This document shows, one piece after another, positions 8,446 through 15,715 of a stretch of DNA of 36,052 bases. The notes below the pieces were generated by a model. It worked only from the letters and a program-made list of their open reading frames with translations, was not told where the DNA came from and did no database searches. Source of the stretch: a virus. The DNA lies in IMG/VR virus record IMGVR_UViG_3300037189_018073, positions 1 through 36,052 of that record; one strand, 5' to 3'. A program made the position numbers and the translations under genes. Within the stretch, counting starts at the first letter, position 1, and every line of letters starts with the position of its first letter.

Positions 8446-9894
8446 TTACGAGAGTGAACCGCTGATGTTCGACTTCAAAATGTCGACTTGAATCAATTCG
8501 CCGATTGTAGAAACTCTCAAGCCAACACGTGCCTTGATTGTTCCTTCTGCGAGTTGTGCTGATGGATTTAGTCCATTGTCGCACTTAACCGTGTATCCGT
8601 AGTCAACGCGCTTTCCTGTTGAGTCAAACGCTTCGTACAAACCACCGGCAAGTCTGATTGGTTCGATGATGGCAGTGAGGCGCGATGCAATTTCTGCAAA
8701 AATCGCGTTTCTACCGTCAAGTACGCCGAACACAAGATCCTCAAGGGTTGACTTGCAAGCAACAGTGATGTAGTTGATTGCGTCACGAGCCGTGATGAAC
8801 TTGAAGTCTGCCGATTCCGAAGAAACCGAACGAGCACCGTAGATTCTGATTGAACCTTGGATCACACGGATTGCGTTGACGTTTGCAGCATTGAGCGTAT
8901 CGCCGTCTGTTCTGCCAACTTCGGTGACCAAACCTGTAACGTAATTAGCAACAGAAACAAGACCAGCAGAAGGAGCCCATGCACCAGTCTGTGTGTGGAC
9001 CTTGCTTCTCTTTGCTGCAACGTATGCGTCTGGTGGAATTGATCTTGTTCCGCCGTTTGTAACGCCGTCTGGAATCTTTACCCATGGGTAATACAGTGCG
9101 CCGTACTCAGCGTAATCCAGCAACGATGCTGCTTCAGAGTCTGCAATCGCTCCGTTGACAGTCTGTGCTGCAGTCGAGTGCAGCAAGGCGATTCTGTTAT
9201 TTACGTAGCCGTGGTTCAAAAGAACTTCATGTGCAGCAGATGTTCCGAGTTCAACAAGTGCAACAGCTCCAGCACCGAGGCTGTCAATGAAAAGATTCAA
9301 AGCTGCTTCATGCTGGGTAATTGTTATTGCACCTGCACCGGATGCTCCACCATCAAAAGCACTAGCCGAAGCTGTGGTTGGCAAAACTGTCGATGCTCCA
9401 GCTGATGCTGAGACATACAACGAAGCAACTGGGCTTGCGTTTAGGGCAGCTACCAAGTCTGCAACATTGTCGTAAGCTGCGCTCTGGTAAATTGCCGTTG
9501 TGCTAGTTGGGTAGTAAAGACTTACTACCGAACTTCCACTGGATGTTGTTACCGAAGCGTAAAGATCATCCGACCAAGCACCAGGGCCCTTAGCGGTCAA
9601 ATCAATTGACGTGCCGAATGAAAGTTCGCCAGATACTGCATCTGGACCAACAACTCTTGCGACGTAGGCTCTTGCGCCACCCTCTTCAAAGAATGTTGCG
9701 ATTGAGTCGTAGAGATTTGATCCCGCGACTCTTCCGCCGAATACTTCCTCAAACTCCGATATGGAGGTGATTGAGACGTATTCGTCAGCAGGTCCGCGCT
9801 CTGCGAAACCAGCTACGAAAAATGATGCTGCAGGTGCAACTTGTGCACCTACTGGACCGGTTCTTACTGAAGTTGAAACTATTACACCTGGCAT
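8446..9894 (-). CDS. Tail sheath protein
   Basis: 482 residues, close to the usual sheath length. The N-terminus has the classical features MPGVIVSTSVRTGP, then VAGFAERGP and SISEFEEVFGG at ~45-55, followed by SIATFFEEGGARAYVARVVG, the signature of phage_sheath_1 proteins. The C-terminus has the conserved domain: IRVIQGSIRIYGARSVSS, then INYITVACKSTLEDLVFG and KRVDYGYTVKCDNGLNP. It forms the contractile outer layer around the tube. SD GGAGG lies 8 nt before ATG 9894. It is followed by tube after 17 nt. The morphotype call for the whole window rests largely on this gene. Confidence 0.97.
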   Translation of the reverse strand: MPGVIVSTSVRTGPVGAQVAPAASFFVAGFAERGPADEYVSITSISEFEEVFGGRVAGSNLYDSIATFFEEGGARAYVARVVGPDAVSGELSFGTSIDLTAKGPGAWSDDLYASVTTSSGSSVVSLYYPTSTTAIYQSAAYDNVADLVAALNASPVASLYVSASAGASTVLPTTASASAFDGGASGAGAITITQHEAALNLFIDSLGAGAVALVELGTSAAHEVLLNHGYVNNRIALLHSTAAQTVNGAIADSEAASLLDYAEYGALYYPWVKIPDGVTNGGTRSIPPDAYVAAKRSKVHTQTGAWAPSAGLVSVANYVTGLVTEVGRTDGDTLNAANVNAIRVIQGSIRIYGARSVSSESADFKFITARDAINYITVACKSTLEDLVFGVLDGRNAIFAEIASRLTAIIEPIRLAGGLYEAFDSTGKRVDYGYTVKCDNGLNPSAQLAEGTIKARVGLRVSTIGELIQVDILKSNISGSLS

Positions 9895-9932
9895 GTTGCC
9901 ACCCTCCGTGCTTTATCGGCTGTTGGGGTTTG

Positions 9933-9962
9933 ATTTACTTCTCCGATTGTACAGAAGTAAAT
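9933..9962 (-). repeat. Perfect 10-bp inverted repeat in the sheath 5' leader
   Basis: ATTTACTTCT (9933-9942) and AGAAGTAAAT (9953-9962) form a perfect 10-bp hairpin with a 10-nt loop in the 87-bp gap upstream of the sheath start. No U-tract follows on either strand, so it is not a typical intrinsic terminator. The loop on the minus strand includes a -10-like TACAAT (9951-9946), but no matching -35 was seen. It may be an mRNA-stabilising hairpin, a processing site or a protein-binding site at the start of the highly expressed sheath-tube pair. Confidence 0.6.
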
Positions 9963-9981
9963 GCCACTCCGACAGCAACTA

Positions 9982-10572
9982 TTACTCGGGAACAATTAAT
10001 TCCGTAGAATAATCTACATCTATGGAATTAACCGTGCCGATTGGTTGTCTTGTTACTGTTTCAGTCATCGCCAAATCGTAAGAAAGATACGCTCCGGCAA
10101 GTAATCTGTCACCCTTTATTAGAGTTAAATCTGAGAATTCTTCAGTAAGTGTTGATTCGTCCATAACTGCCTGAAAAGTCTTCTCTGGGTCTATGGATCT
10201 GAGGGATGGATAGTCAAGAAGCGACGACCTAAGAACCGTTGTCAAGTTATCTCGCATAAATGTAACTTCTTCAGATCCCTGAGCACGCACCCAGACGTAA
10301 GTCCTCATGCCGTAGTTGACTCTGTAGGTAGGGTCGTTGCTTGGCGTGAATGATTCCCTGCTAAATGATTTGGTCGAAATTGCAACAGTAATGATCATTG
10401 GCCACGTATCCATTGCCATTGGCTCGTAAGTTGCAAATTTTGCAATATCAGGAAGCCTGTCGTCGTCAAGACCCCATTCGTTCCTGTAGGTAATGAGTCT
10501 TCTTGGCATGTCTAAGCTCAAAAAATCGTTCATGTAATTTTTTGCTTTTGCAGGGCCAAACATTATCGTCAT
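9982..10572 (-). CDS. Tail terminator / tail completion-like protein
   Basis: 196 residues between the gpS-like gene and the sheath, the slot usually held by the tail terminator (gpU / gp15-like) that caps the tail tube and sheath. The sequence is alpha/beta with a tail-completion feel: TWPMIITVAISTKSF, then YRVNYGMRTYVWVRAQGSEE, FMRDNLTTVLRSSLLDYP and the strand-rich end DLALTETV-like. It starts with ATG 10572 (MTIMFGPAKA); ATG 10563 is an alternative with a similar context. No specific catalytic or binding motif is visible, so the role is inferred from order and size. Confidence 0.55.
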   Translation of the reverse strand: MTIMFGPAKAKNYMNDFLSLDMPRRLITYRNEWGLDDDRLPDIAKFATYEPMAMDTWPMIITVAISTKSFSRESFTPSNDPTYRVNYGMRTYVWVRAQGSEEVTFMRDNLTTVLRSSLLDYPSLRSIDPEKTFQAVMDESTLTEEFSDLTLIKGDRLLAGAYLSYDLAMTETVTRQPIGTVNSIDVDYSTELIVPE

Positions 10573-10584
10573 GTCAAAAACCTA

Positions 10585-11055
10585 TCATCCAGGAACAATT
10601 CCATCGACAACGTATCTAGAAAGATCCTGAGCAACCGCTTCAGCAAAAAGTGGTGGTTCAAAAACAAGCTTTCTTTTTGCCATTTTTGTTGTTCCATATT
10701 GATGGAACTTTGCAAACTCTACGTTGGTTCCAAACTCTGCTTCGCTATCGCCAATCCTAGATGCAGAGTTTCTCAAGTTTGTCAAACTACCAAGAAGGCT
10801 TCCATCTTGAACCATTATTGGTGCACCTGGGAAGTGGACCATTTTCCAAGATGCGTACTTTGCATCGAGTGGAGCCCAACCACCAGACGGAAGACCCGCC
10901 TGTGCAAAGTTGTCTGCGTAGGCGGTTTCTAACAAAAATCTTGCGTGGCTAAAAATTGCCCTTGGATGCTCGGCTCTTTGTTGAATTTTTTCAAGATTTA
11001 ATATTGCTTGATTTAATTCTCTTTCATCAACATTCATTTCGACTCTATCGGCCAT
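10585..11055 (-). CDS. Phage virion morphogenesis protein (gpS / HK97 gp10-like)
   Basis: 156 residues. It has an N-terminal helical part, a QAGLPSGGWAPLDAKYASWK segment typical of P2 gpS/virion-morphogenesis proteins (W-x-P-L), and the family hallmark EFGTNVEFAKFHQYGTTK followed by KLVFEPP (family consensus A-x-x-H-Q-x-G...R-x-F/V). These proteins act at the head-tail or tail-completion interface. The ATG at 11055 overlaps the stop of the upstream connector gene (TAATG), indicating translational coupling. The order connector, gpS-like, terminator, sheath fits a standard head-tail joining cluster. Confidence 0.8.
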   Translation of the reverse strand: MADRVEMNVDERELNQAILNLEKIQQRAEHPRAIFSHARFLLETAYADNFAQAGLPSGGWAPLDAKYASWKMVHFPGAPIMVQDGSLLGSLTNLRNSASRIGDSEAEFGTNVEFAKFHQYGTTKMAKRKLVFEPPLFAEAVAQDLSRYVVDGIVPG

Positions 11056-11708
11056 TACGCAATCCTTCTGCGTCTATACCTTTTTACAGCCATTAATTCT
11101 TTTTCCAAAAATCCAACCTCTAAAGGGGCAACATTTCTAGTATTCAAATCTTTAACACCAACCACGTCGTCGTGCATATTTTGCATTTCTCTGGTGGCTG
11201 CTCTGAGAATCATCAACTTAAACATTTTTATGTTTTCACCAGCAAGGCCAGCCGTATATGTGTAGGTAACAAGATCATTGGCGTAACCATAGTAAAGGTC
11301 GACCCCAAATTTTCTTACAACATAATCCTGTTCTTGAACCAGTTCGAACTCGTCCCCATACTGAGGTTTTACTGTTATCGAATCAACAGATATGACTGGA
11401 GAGTTTTTAAAATAAACAGTCTGTGGTGGTCTCATGAATGTAGACGAAGGTGTTTGAGAGTTCCATGTTTGAAATGAACTATTAAAACTTTGTCCTGCAT
11501 CATTGTAGAAAAAAGAGTTCATTGGCATGCCAGTAAACGTCGACTCAAGACGGTATTCTTCGGTGAACTCATTCACTTGTATTGGCCTGCCAAGGTATGC
11601 TTCTAGTTCGCTCTGGAGTCCCTCTATTACCATCTGGGCGGCGTCGGACTGCTTATTGGAAAATGAAATATCCATATAAGTTTTTAGATCTGAAACTGTG
11701 ACTAGCAT
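11055..11708 (-). CDS. Head-tail connector protein (gp6-like)
   Basis: 217 residues. The start MLVTVSDLKTYMDISFSN followed by AAQMVIEGLQSELEAYLGRP is the typical helical opening of phage head-tail connector (gp6/gp15-like) proteins, which form the ring below the portal. The middle is strand-rich (VYFKNSPVISVDSITVKPQY) with an extended DLVTYTYTAGL segment that matches the conserved Y-x-A-G motif of the family. The C-terminus is basic (KRYRRRRIA). SD GGGGGG lies just before ATG 11708. It is followed by, and overlaps, the gpS-like gene. It is longer than the minimal ~100-residue family because of a central insertion. Confidence 0.75.
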   Translation of the reverse strand: MLVTVSDLKTYMDISFSNKQSDAAQMVIEGLQSELEAYLGRPIQVNEFTEEYRLESTFTGMPMNSFFYNDAGQSFNSSFQTWNSQTPSSTFMRPPQTVYFKNSPVISVDSITVKPQYGDEFELVQEQDYVVRKFGVDLYYGYANDLVTYTYTAGLAGENIKMFKLMILRAATREMQNMHDDVVGVKDLNTRNVAPLEVGFLEKELMAVKRYRRRRIA

Positions 11709-11733
11709 TTTTCACCCCCCATGGGAGTTTTAA

Positions 11734-11946
11734 TTAACTGCGACGGCGACGAAGAAGGTTTCTTGCTGCCTGACCTAAGCGGGATTCACGCAAAATCTGT
11801 CTTGCTGTCGCGCTTCCTGCCTGTCCGGTTCTTCTGCCGCCAATACCTTCGACTACTCGGTTCACCAATCGGCGAGCAGTTCCAGCACGGCCAACACGGC
11901 CCTCGGTCTCTTCTCCACCAATTTCAGGGAAGTTGTAACAAATCAT
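11734..11946 (-). CDS. Small Arg-rich basic protein
   Basis: 70 residues, about a fifth arginine (15 Arg by count), ending LLRRRRS. After an acidic start (EIGGEETEG) it is strongly basic with helical character (RLVNRVVEGIGG, ARQILRESRLGQAARNLL). SD GGAG lies 8 nt before ATG 11946. It is codirectional with and just upstream of the connector. A plus-strand frame over the same bases is equally long but has no SD and poor context. A small nucleic-acid- or capsid-binding protein is possible, but no family is recognised. Confidence 0.55.
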   Translation of the reverse strand: MICYNFPEIGGEETEGRVGRAGTARRLVNRVVEGIGGRRTGQAGSATARQILRESRLGQAARNLLRRRRS

Positions 11947-12009
11947 GATTGATGCTCCAATGGCTTGACAATTACTAAAAATTCTACCATGTATTACATC
12001 TTTGACTTA

Positions 12010-12579
12010 CTACCTGTCCGCGTTTGGTGGTCTCTCTATGCCCACAGCGGAACCAACAGGTCCAGCGTTGACGGATTCGGTAGACGCCTCAATTGGAACC
12101 CAAGCACGAGAATACCTATGTTCAGAAATATTTTTTGCTTTTAGGACTGTTCCGTCAAGCATTATGTCAAGTTCGTCGTATTTCATACACAGCATTTCGG
12201 CAAGTTCTTCTTGTTGATAAGCGCCAGAAGAAACAATATCCTTGACAATGTTAGATAGGTTTTTTGCAACAACCGAACCTCTACCCCTGTTAATTGATAC
12301 ATGAAGAATTCTGGCGTCTATTGAGTCGCATTCAACCCTAACCACCGGGATCATGTCACCAACAACTTCGCGGACATACTTGTTGTCCTTGGCAAGCATC
12401 CATCGTTGCACCCCATCAATTATCAAATTTTCAGAATTAACAACCAGGGGTGAAAGAATTCCATATTTACAGATCGAAGAAGATAGCACCACTAGGTCTG
12501 GTCGCAATATGTAGTTTGCGTGCCATGTTGGCTTCTTGAGATCGTCAACGCTAACAAGTTCAGTTTTCATAAAGTTCAC
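12010..12579 (-). CDS. ParB/Srx-like nuclease-fold protein (IbrB-like)
   Basis: 189 residues. The N-terminal ~110 residues have the ParB/sulfiredoxin fold pattern: DLKKPTWHANYILRPDLVVL, SSSICKYGILSPLVVN, then LIIDGVQRWMLAK (G-x-x-R, residues 55-60), corresponding to the phosphate-binding motif of the family. A second part (EELAEMLCMKYDEL) resembles a helix-turn-helix. It overlaps the upstream PAPS-reductase-like gene by 20 nt from the GTG at 12579; ATG 12570 is an alternative start. Paired ParB-like and PAPS-reductase-like genes are the arrangement of E. coli IbrB and IbrA, which co-activate prophage gene expression. That is established for E. coli; extending it here is inference. A DNA-binding or DNA-modifying role cannot be excluded. 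Confidence 0.75.
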   Translation of the reverse strand: MNFMKTELVSVDDLKKPTWHANYILRPDLVVLSSSICKYGILSPLVVNSENLIIDGVQRWMLAKDNKYVREVVGDMIPVVRVECDSIDARILHVSINRGRGSVVAKNLSNIVKDIVSSGAYQQEELAEMLCMKYDELDIMLDGTVLKAKNISEHRYSRAWVPIEASTESVNAGPVGSAVGIERPPNADR

Positions 12580-13711
12580 TGCTTTCTATTATTTCTATTT
12601 CTTTCTTTCTAACAGAAAAAGCCTTGGTCTTTGGGCCAACAGGAGAAACAGCGCTTCCGTTGTCTATGTTGTTCAATAACAGATTTCGCATCAAGAGATT
12701 CATTGGATATGAATGTTTGTCAAGTATATGTTTTTTCCTAAACTCAGAAACGTAGGACTTGGCCCGTCGTTGTTTTGTGACACCAATAATGTAATCCTCA
12801 ATCAACCACTTGGCTCCTTCGAAACCATGAACTGCATAGTTTGAAATAAGAGTCTCGAAATCAAAATCTTTACCTATGCGTCTCTGGGCGTCAATGTACG
12901 GAAAGCACTCAACCAGCCTGTCGTAGAACTCTGGCTCAGTTGCTACAACATCACCAATCCTACGAATTGCAACTGCGTGCAAAGGTATTCCAACTCGCGT
13001 GTTGCTTCCTGTTATTGCTGCCAAATCGTAGTATTCGCAATACTCGGCACCATGCTCTTCGGATAGGTACTTGAAGACGTCATTAGTTTCCCAGTCGTAT
13101 ATGATCTTTGCAAATTTTAAAGGTATTCCTTTTTTTACACCAAACGGAGTGACAATGTAGTTCTCGTGCAATTTCTGAACACAGGCCCTATATCTGACCA
13201 TAGATTCATTTGCTCGCACCCCAGTTATGAAAGCAACGTTTCCCTTTTTCCCTTGCATTGTGTAGTAATCGATAGATTCGACCAATGGCTTAGCAGGGTC
13301 TAGTCCGAAATGTTCTGCTGTTATCGCCCATGGCGGCATCTCTCTAACAAGACGTCCTTCTAGTTCACGCTTCTTGCTCCACAGCAATGCCGACTGCCTC
13401 CTACCAAGAACCCATATCTCTGTTCCGTATGGAAGGCAATACCACTCCATGTCAACCCAATCGTAGTTGCGTACCTTTTCTATGTACTCAATGGTTTTTG
13501 GGGTGATCATTTCTTCGTCTCTGAATATGACTTTTACAGGACCAAGACCTCGTTCTTCGTGTATTTCTTTCGCCAGATAAAGAACTGCTGTTGAATCTTT
13601 CCCACCAGAAAACTGAATGCAAACAGTGTCAAATGTGTCGTAGACGTGACGTATCCGAGCACGCGCCGCTTCAACGCAACTTATATTCAAGAACATCCGC
13701 TGCCTAGTCAT
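12560..13711 (-). CDS. PAPS-reductase-like ATP-pyrophosphatase (IbrA / DUF3440-like)
   Basis: 383 residues with a clear N-type ATP-pyrophosphatase P-loop: QFSGGKDST (residues ~33-41). Other conserved patterns are FRDEEMITPKTIEYI (~63-77), GVRANES (164-170, family G-x-R-x-x-E-S), IYDWETNDVFKYL (~204-216, family W-x-x-x-D-(V/I)-(W/F)) and SNTRVGIPLHAVAIRR, typical of the DUF3440/IbrA group. Such enzymes adenylylate a substrate using ATP, as in PAPS reductase, IbrA or DndC. A C-X-C-X-x-C cluster like that of DndC was not seen. Overlapping or adjacent ParB-like genes lie on both sides, so the three are probably one functional unit. The actual substrate (sulfur transfer, nucleobase, or none) is unknown. 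SD AGAGG lies before ATG 13711. Confidence 0.85.
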   Translation of the reverse strand: MTRQRMFLNISCVEAARARIRHVYDTFDTVCIQFSGGKDSTAVLYLAKEIHEERGLGPVKVIFRDEEMITPKTIEYIEKVRNYDWVDMEWYCLPYGTEIWVLGRRQSALLWSKKRELEGRLVREMPPWAITAEHFGLDPAKPLVESIDYYTMQGKKGNVAFITGVRANESMVRYRACVQKLHENYIVTPFGVKKGIPLKFAKIIYDWETNDVFKYLSEEHGAEYCEYYDLAAITGSNTRVGIPLHAVAIRRIGDVVATEPEFYDRLVECFPYIDAQRRIGKDFDFETLISNYAVHGFEGAKWLIEDYIIGVTKQRRAKSYVSEFRKKHILDKHSYPMNLLMRNLLLNNIDNGSAVSPVGPKTKAFSVRKKEIEIIESSELYEN

Positions 13712-13714
13712 TGA

Positions 13715-14494
13715 CTAAACCTCTGTATGTTGTTCGATGAAATCGATTAACTTTTCAGCAGTAGTTGAACCGTCTACCCCTGGATCACTCCTGAGCCACT
13801 TTATAAATGAGTACCATTTTGACTGCTGATCTGGACTATCAAAAACAATTGTGTATTGAACAACCGCTTGCGGCGCTGAAGCCCTCGCAGCAACAGTGCT
13901 GCCTTTTATCGCAACCTCGTTGTGATCCATACCATTTGGGGCAATAATTTCCATATCGCCATCTTCGTTTCTCTCTAGCATTGAACGGACTTCTTTGTCT
14001 CCTTCAACATTAGGCTGGACAATCACCGGAGCAAAATATTGTGAACCAGTCAAAACTTCCGTTTGACTTGCAATCGTTTCATTGATCGAAGCCATTTCAA
14101 ATTCGTCCCACCCGAGATCATTCCAGAGTTCTGGGTAGATGTCGGACACTTCAACGAGAAGTTGGGACAGCATGTCATTGTCTGTCTTGCCGAGCTCCAT
14201 TGTTCTATTGTCAGCAAGCGCATAAGCAATGGCTCGATCGTCATCTGCTTCCAGGAACACACAAGCAATCTTGTCCCACCCAAGTTGTCTGGCTGCTTGA
14301 AGCTGGTGGTTTCCGGCAATTACGGTTGCTGAACCATCCTCGTTCTTTTTGGCAACAATTGGTTTTACTTGACCGAATTCCTCGTATGAAGCGGCTATCG
14401 CTCTTACGTCACCTTTTCTCGGGTTGTTTTCAAGAAACGAAAGATCATCAATGTTGACAATCAAATTCTTTAATGATGGATGGATGTTTGTCAT
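13715..14494 (-). CDS. ParB-like nuclease-domain protein
   Basis: 259 residues. The N-terminal domain shows DLSFLENNPRKGDVRAIAAS, a YEEFGQVKPIVAK strand, then ATVIAGNHQLQAARQLGW (residues ~57-73) in place of the usual IAGHRR-x-x-A-A, and DDRAIAYALADNRTMELG, the pattern of ParB domains attached to phage or plasmid DNA methylases. No methylase follows. A middle acidic stretch leads to a C-terminal segment, VVQYTIVFDSPDQQSKWYSF, followed by SDPGVDGSTTAEKL, that looks like a small partner-binding domain. The last gene base is 4 nt before the PAPS-reductase-like start. GNHQ instead of GHRR suggests altered nucleotide or phosphate binding. The ParB-fold call is solid; function (transcriptional, nuclease, modification) is not known. 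Confidence 0.85.
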   Translation of the reverse strand: MTNIHPSLKNLIVNIDDLSFLENNPRKGDVRAIAASYEEFGQVKPIVAKKNEDGSATVIAGNHQLQAARQLGWDKIACVFLEADDDRAIAYALADNRTMELGKTDNDMLSQLLVEVSDIYPELWNDLGWDEFEMASINETIASQTEVLTGSQYFAPVIVQPNVEGDKEVRSMLERNEDGDMEIIAPNGMDHNEVAIKGSTVAARASAPQAVVQYTIVFDSPDQQSKWYSFIKWLRSDPGVDGSTTAEKLIDFIEQHTEV

Positions 14495-14495
14495 T

Positions 14496-14834
14496 TTAAA
14501 CCTGCGCTCTAACGTTTGCGTTTAGTGTTCTGAGAGCATCAATACTAGTTCTAAGCGACAACAATTTTTCACGCTTCGCCTTCAGCAATCCTTCGGCCAT
14601 CTTGGAATCGAAAATTGGATCGCCAAGTTTGTAGTCAGCCCAAGCCTCTCGCTCCTTGATTGAGCCTTTCGCGGAAAGATATTCTTTGGCCCAACTAGAT
14701 TTCATGAAGGCATCTTTCTTGGCAAAATCTTCTGCAAGTTTTTCAAACGCTTCGGTTTCTGATTCAAGCAAATCAAGCAAGCGAAGTATTTCGTTCTCAA
14801 TATCAACTTGACTTATAGGGCCATTCCTAGTCAT
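14496..14834 (-). CDS. Small helical protein of unknown function
   Basis: 112 residues, nearly all predicted helical: EILRLLDLLESETEAFEKLA, then KKDAFMKSSWAKEYLS, WADYKLGDP, and a C-terminal KAKREKLLSLRTSIDALRTL coiled-coil-like stretch. No catalytic motif is seen. It sits between RuvC-like resolvase (8-nt overlap) and the first ParB-like gene (ends 1 nt before). Small coiled proteins with a C-terminal KAKREKL-type segment occur next to recombination genes in many phages, so an accessory role in recombination or replication is plausible. Not a recognised family. Confidence 0.75.
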   Translation of the reverse strand: MTRNGPISQVDIENEILRLLDLLESETEAFEKLAEDFAKKDAFMKSSWAKEYLSAKGSIKEREAWADYKLGDPIFDSKMAEGLLKAKREKLLSLRTSIDALRTLNANVRAQV

Positions 14835-15366
14835 TAAGTATCCCTTCCAAAGGCTTTACTGGATTCCACTCTATCTTTTCCAAGCTGGAAAGACTTACCT
14901 GCGGCCACTGGTGCTTGCCGCGCCCGTAATGCGAAAGAACCATTTCTTCAAGGATCCACGCATCACATTTATCATCCGACCCAGAACCCGACCAAACAAT
15001 TCCGGTCTTTGCTGATATTGCTGAAATAACGTCGTTCTTAGAAGCATTACCTCTACCCGTTGCAAACTTTGCTCTGCATGTTGGAGGGATCTCAATGTAG
15101 GGTATGTTGTTTGCATAAAGCTGAGCCCTGACTACTCCACCTAGTTCCCCAATGGAGAACGCTTGAGAGTTTCTTGCTGCGAATGCGTAACCCTCTATGG
15201 CTACTAGTCCAACCTTTTCTTTGAGCGCCAAACTGACTATTGTCATGCTTATTTCGATCAGTCTTGCAGGGCCTTTTTCTTTTGATGCAATGACAAAGGT
15301 TTCCCCCTCCACCGATAACCCCGTTGAGGTGAGCGATAGGTCTAGCCCCATTACCTTTGATTTCAT
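14827..15366 (-). CDS. RuvC-like Holliday junction resolvase
   Basis: 179 residues. RNase-H-fold resolvase pattern with the catalytic acids in order: D9 in MGLDLSLTSTGLS, E58 in LVAIEGYAF, D132 and D135 in GSDDKCDAWI. The GRGNASKNDVISAISAKTG segment matches the RuvC-like helix region. It cleaves branched DNA, here likely before or during packaging. First gene of leftward block 1. ATG 15366 has no convincing SD (preceded by CTGTCT); a -10-like TAATGT lies at 15378-15373, 6 nt upstream, which would suit a leaderless transcript. That is speculative. Confidence 0.85.
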   Translation of the reverse strand: MKSKVMGLDLSLTSTGLSVEGETFVIASKEKGPARLIEISMTIVSLALKEKVGLVAIEGYAFAARNSQAFSIGELGGVVRAQLYANNIPYIEIPPTCRAKFATGRGNASKNDVISAISAKTGIVWSGSGSDDKCDAWILEEMVLSHYGRGKHQWPQVSLSSLEKIEWNPVKPLEGILND

Positions 15367-15391
15367 AGACAGACATTAGCCCATATAAAGC

Positions 15392-15419
15392 AAAAAGCCG
15401 CCAGCATCTAGCCGGCGGC
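15392..15419 (-). terminator. Minus-strand intrinsic terminator T1
   Basis: On the minus strand GCCGCC (15419-15414) pairs with GGCGGC (15402-15397), loop 11 nt, followed by TTTTT (15396-15392) and GCTTTATA. It lies just upstream of the RuvC-like start. It would end any transcript entering from the control region, including a possible short RNA from 15.5 kb. Confidence 0.65.
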
Positions 15420-15432
15420 ATTGAGCGCAGTC

Positions 15433-15515
15433 ACAAAGAGGAGCATCTAAGCGAAAGCACCGCCTTCGCCGTGGACGTTTAACCCACTAGACATGGATCA
15501 CCTACCCCTCTTTGT
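15433..15515 (-). ncRNA. Candidate structured minus-strand RNA
   Basis: A perfect 9-bp pair closes the element: ACAAAGAGG (15433-15441, plus strand) and CCTCTTTGT (15507-15515). Inside, read on the minus strand, CAT-(GT)-CTAG pairs with TTAGATG with one G-U pair and a 2-nt bulge, and GCGAA pairs with TTCGC as a hairpin. The G-U pair exists only if the minus strand is the RNA. It is followed by terminator T1, about 130 nt in all if transcription starts in the AT-rich region. It lacks tRNA features (no T-arm GTTCGA, no canonical acceptor/anticodon arms). No known riboswitch family is recognised. Confidence 0.35.
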
Positions 15516-15519
15516 TGAA

Positions 15520-15591
15520 AACATTAAGTTGTAAACAAAATCGTAACACTTTTTAAATAACAATATAAGTTAAAAATTGTTAAATATAAGT
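15520..15591. promoter_or_regulatory. AT-rich repeat block, likely promoter/operator region
   Basis: Very AT-rich stretch. AATATAAGT occurs twice (15562-15570 and 15583-15591), spaced 21 bp, two helical turns. TAACAAT (15558-15564) and ATTGTTA (15576-15582) form a perfect 7-bp inverted repeat overlapping them. This looks like an operator or a bidirectional promoter, but no good -35/-10 pair was found. It contains no gene. Confidence 0.4.
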
Positions 15592-15594
15592 GCA

Positions 15595-15646
15595 TAAAAT
15601 GCAAAAGACGCAAAAGCCGAGTGAGCTTCCCCACCCGACTTTTGCG
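15595..15646 (-). terminator. Minus-strand intrinsic terminator T2
   Basis: CGCAAAAG (15609-15616) and CTTTTGCG (15639-15646) extend on the minus strand to a 15-bp stem using G-U pairs, with loop GGGAAGCT. It is followed by CTTTTGCATTTTATG. The plus-strand version would have A-C mismatches and no U-tract. It would stop antisense transcripts that read through the plus-strand cassette from block 2. Confidence 0.65.
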
Positions 15647-15715
15647 CCTATAACGGTCCTAAGGATTACAACTTTACACCCGTCAGCAATACAGGAAGTG
15701 TTAATAATAAACTTT

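Noticed and set aside
11721-11948. 75-residue plus-strand ORF opposite the Arg-rich gene
   Set aside because: No SD, against operon direction; the minus-strand frame has SD GGAG at the right distance.
11943-11990. 15-codon minus-strand ORF whose stop overlaps the Arg-rich gene start
   Set aside because: No SD and too short to support; overlap may be chance.
15092-15421. 109-residue minus-strand ORF overlapping RuvC start
   Set aside because: Out of frame with the RuvC-like gene, which has all four catalytic acids.
15433-15515. tRNA or tmRNA for the structured element
   Set aside because: No GTTCGA T-loop, no anticodon arm, no CCA-like end.
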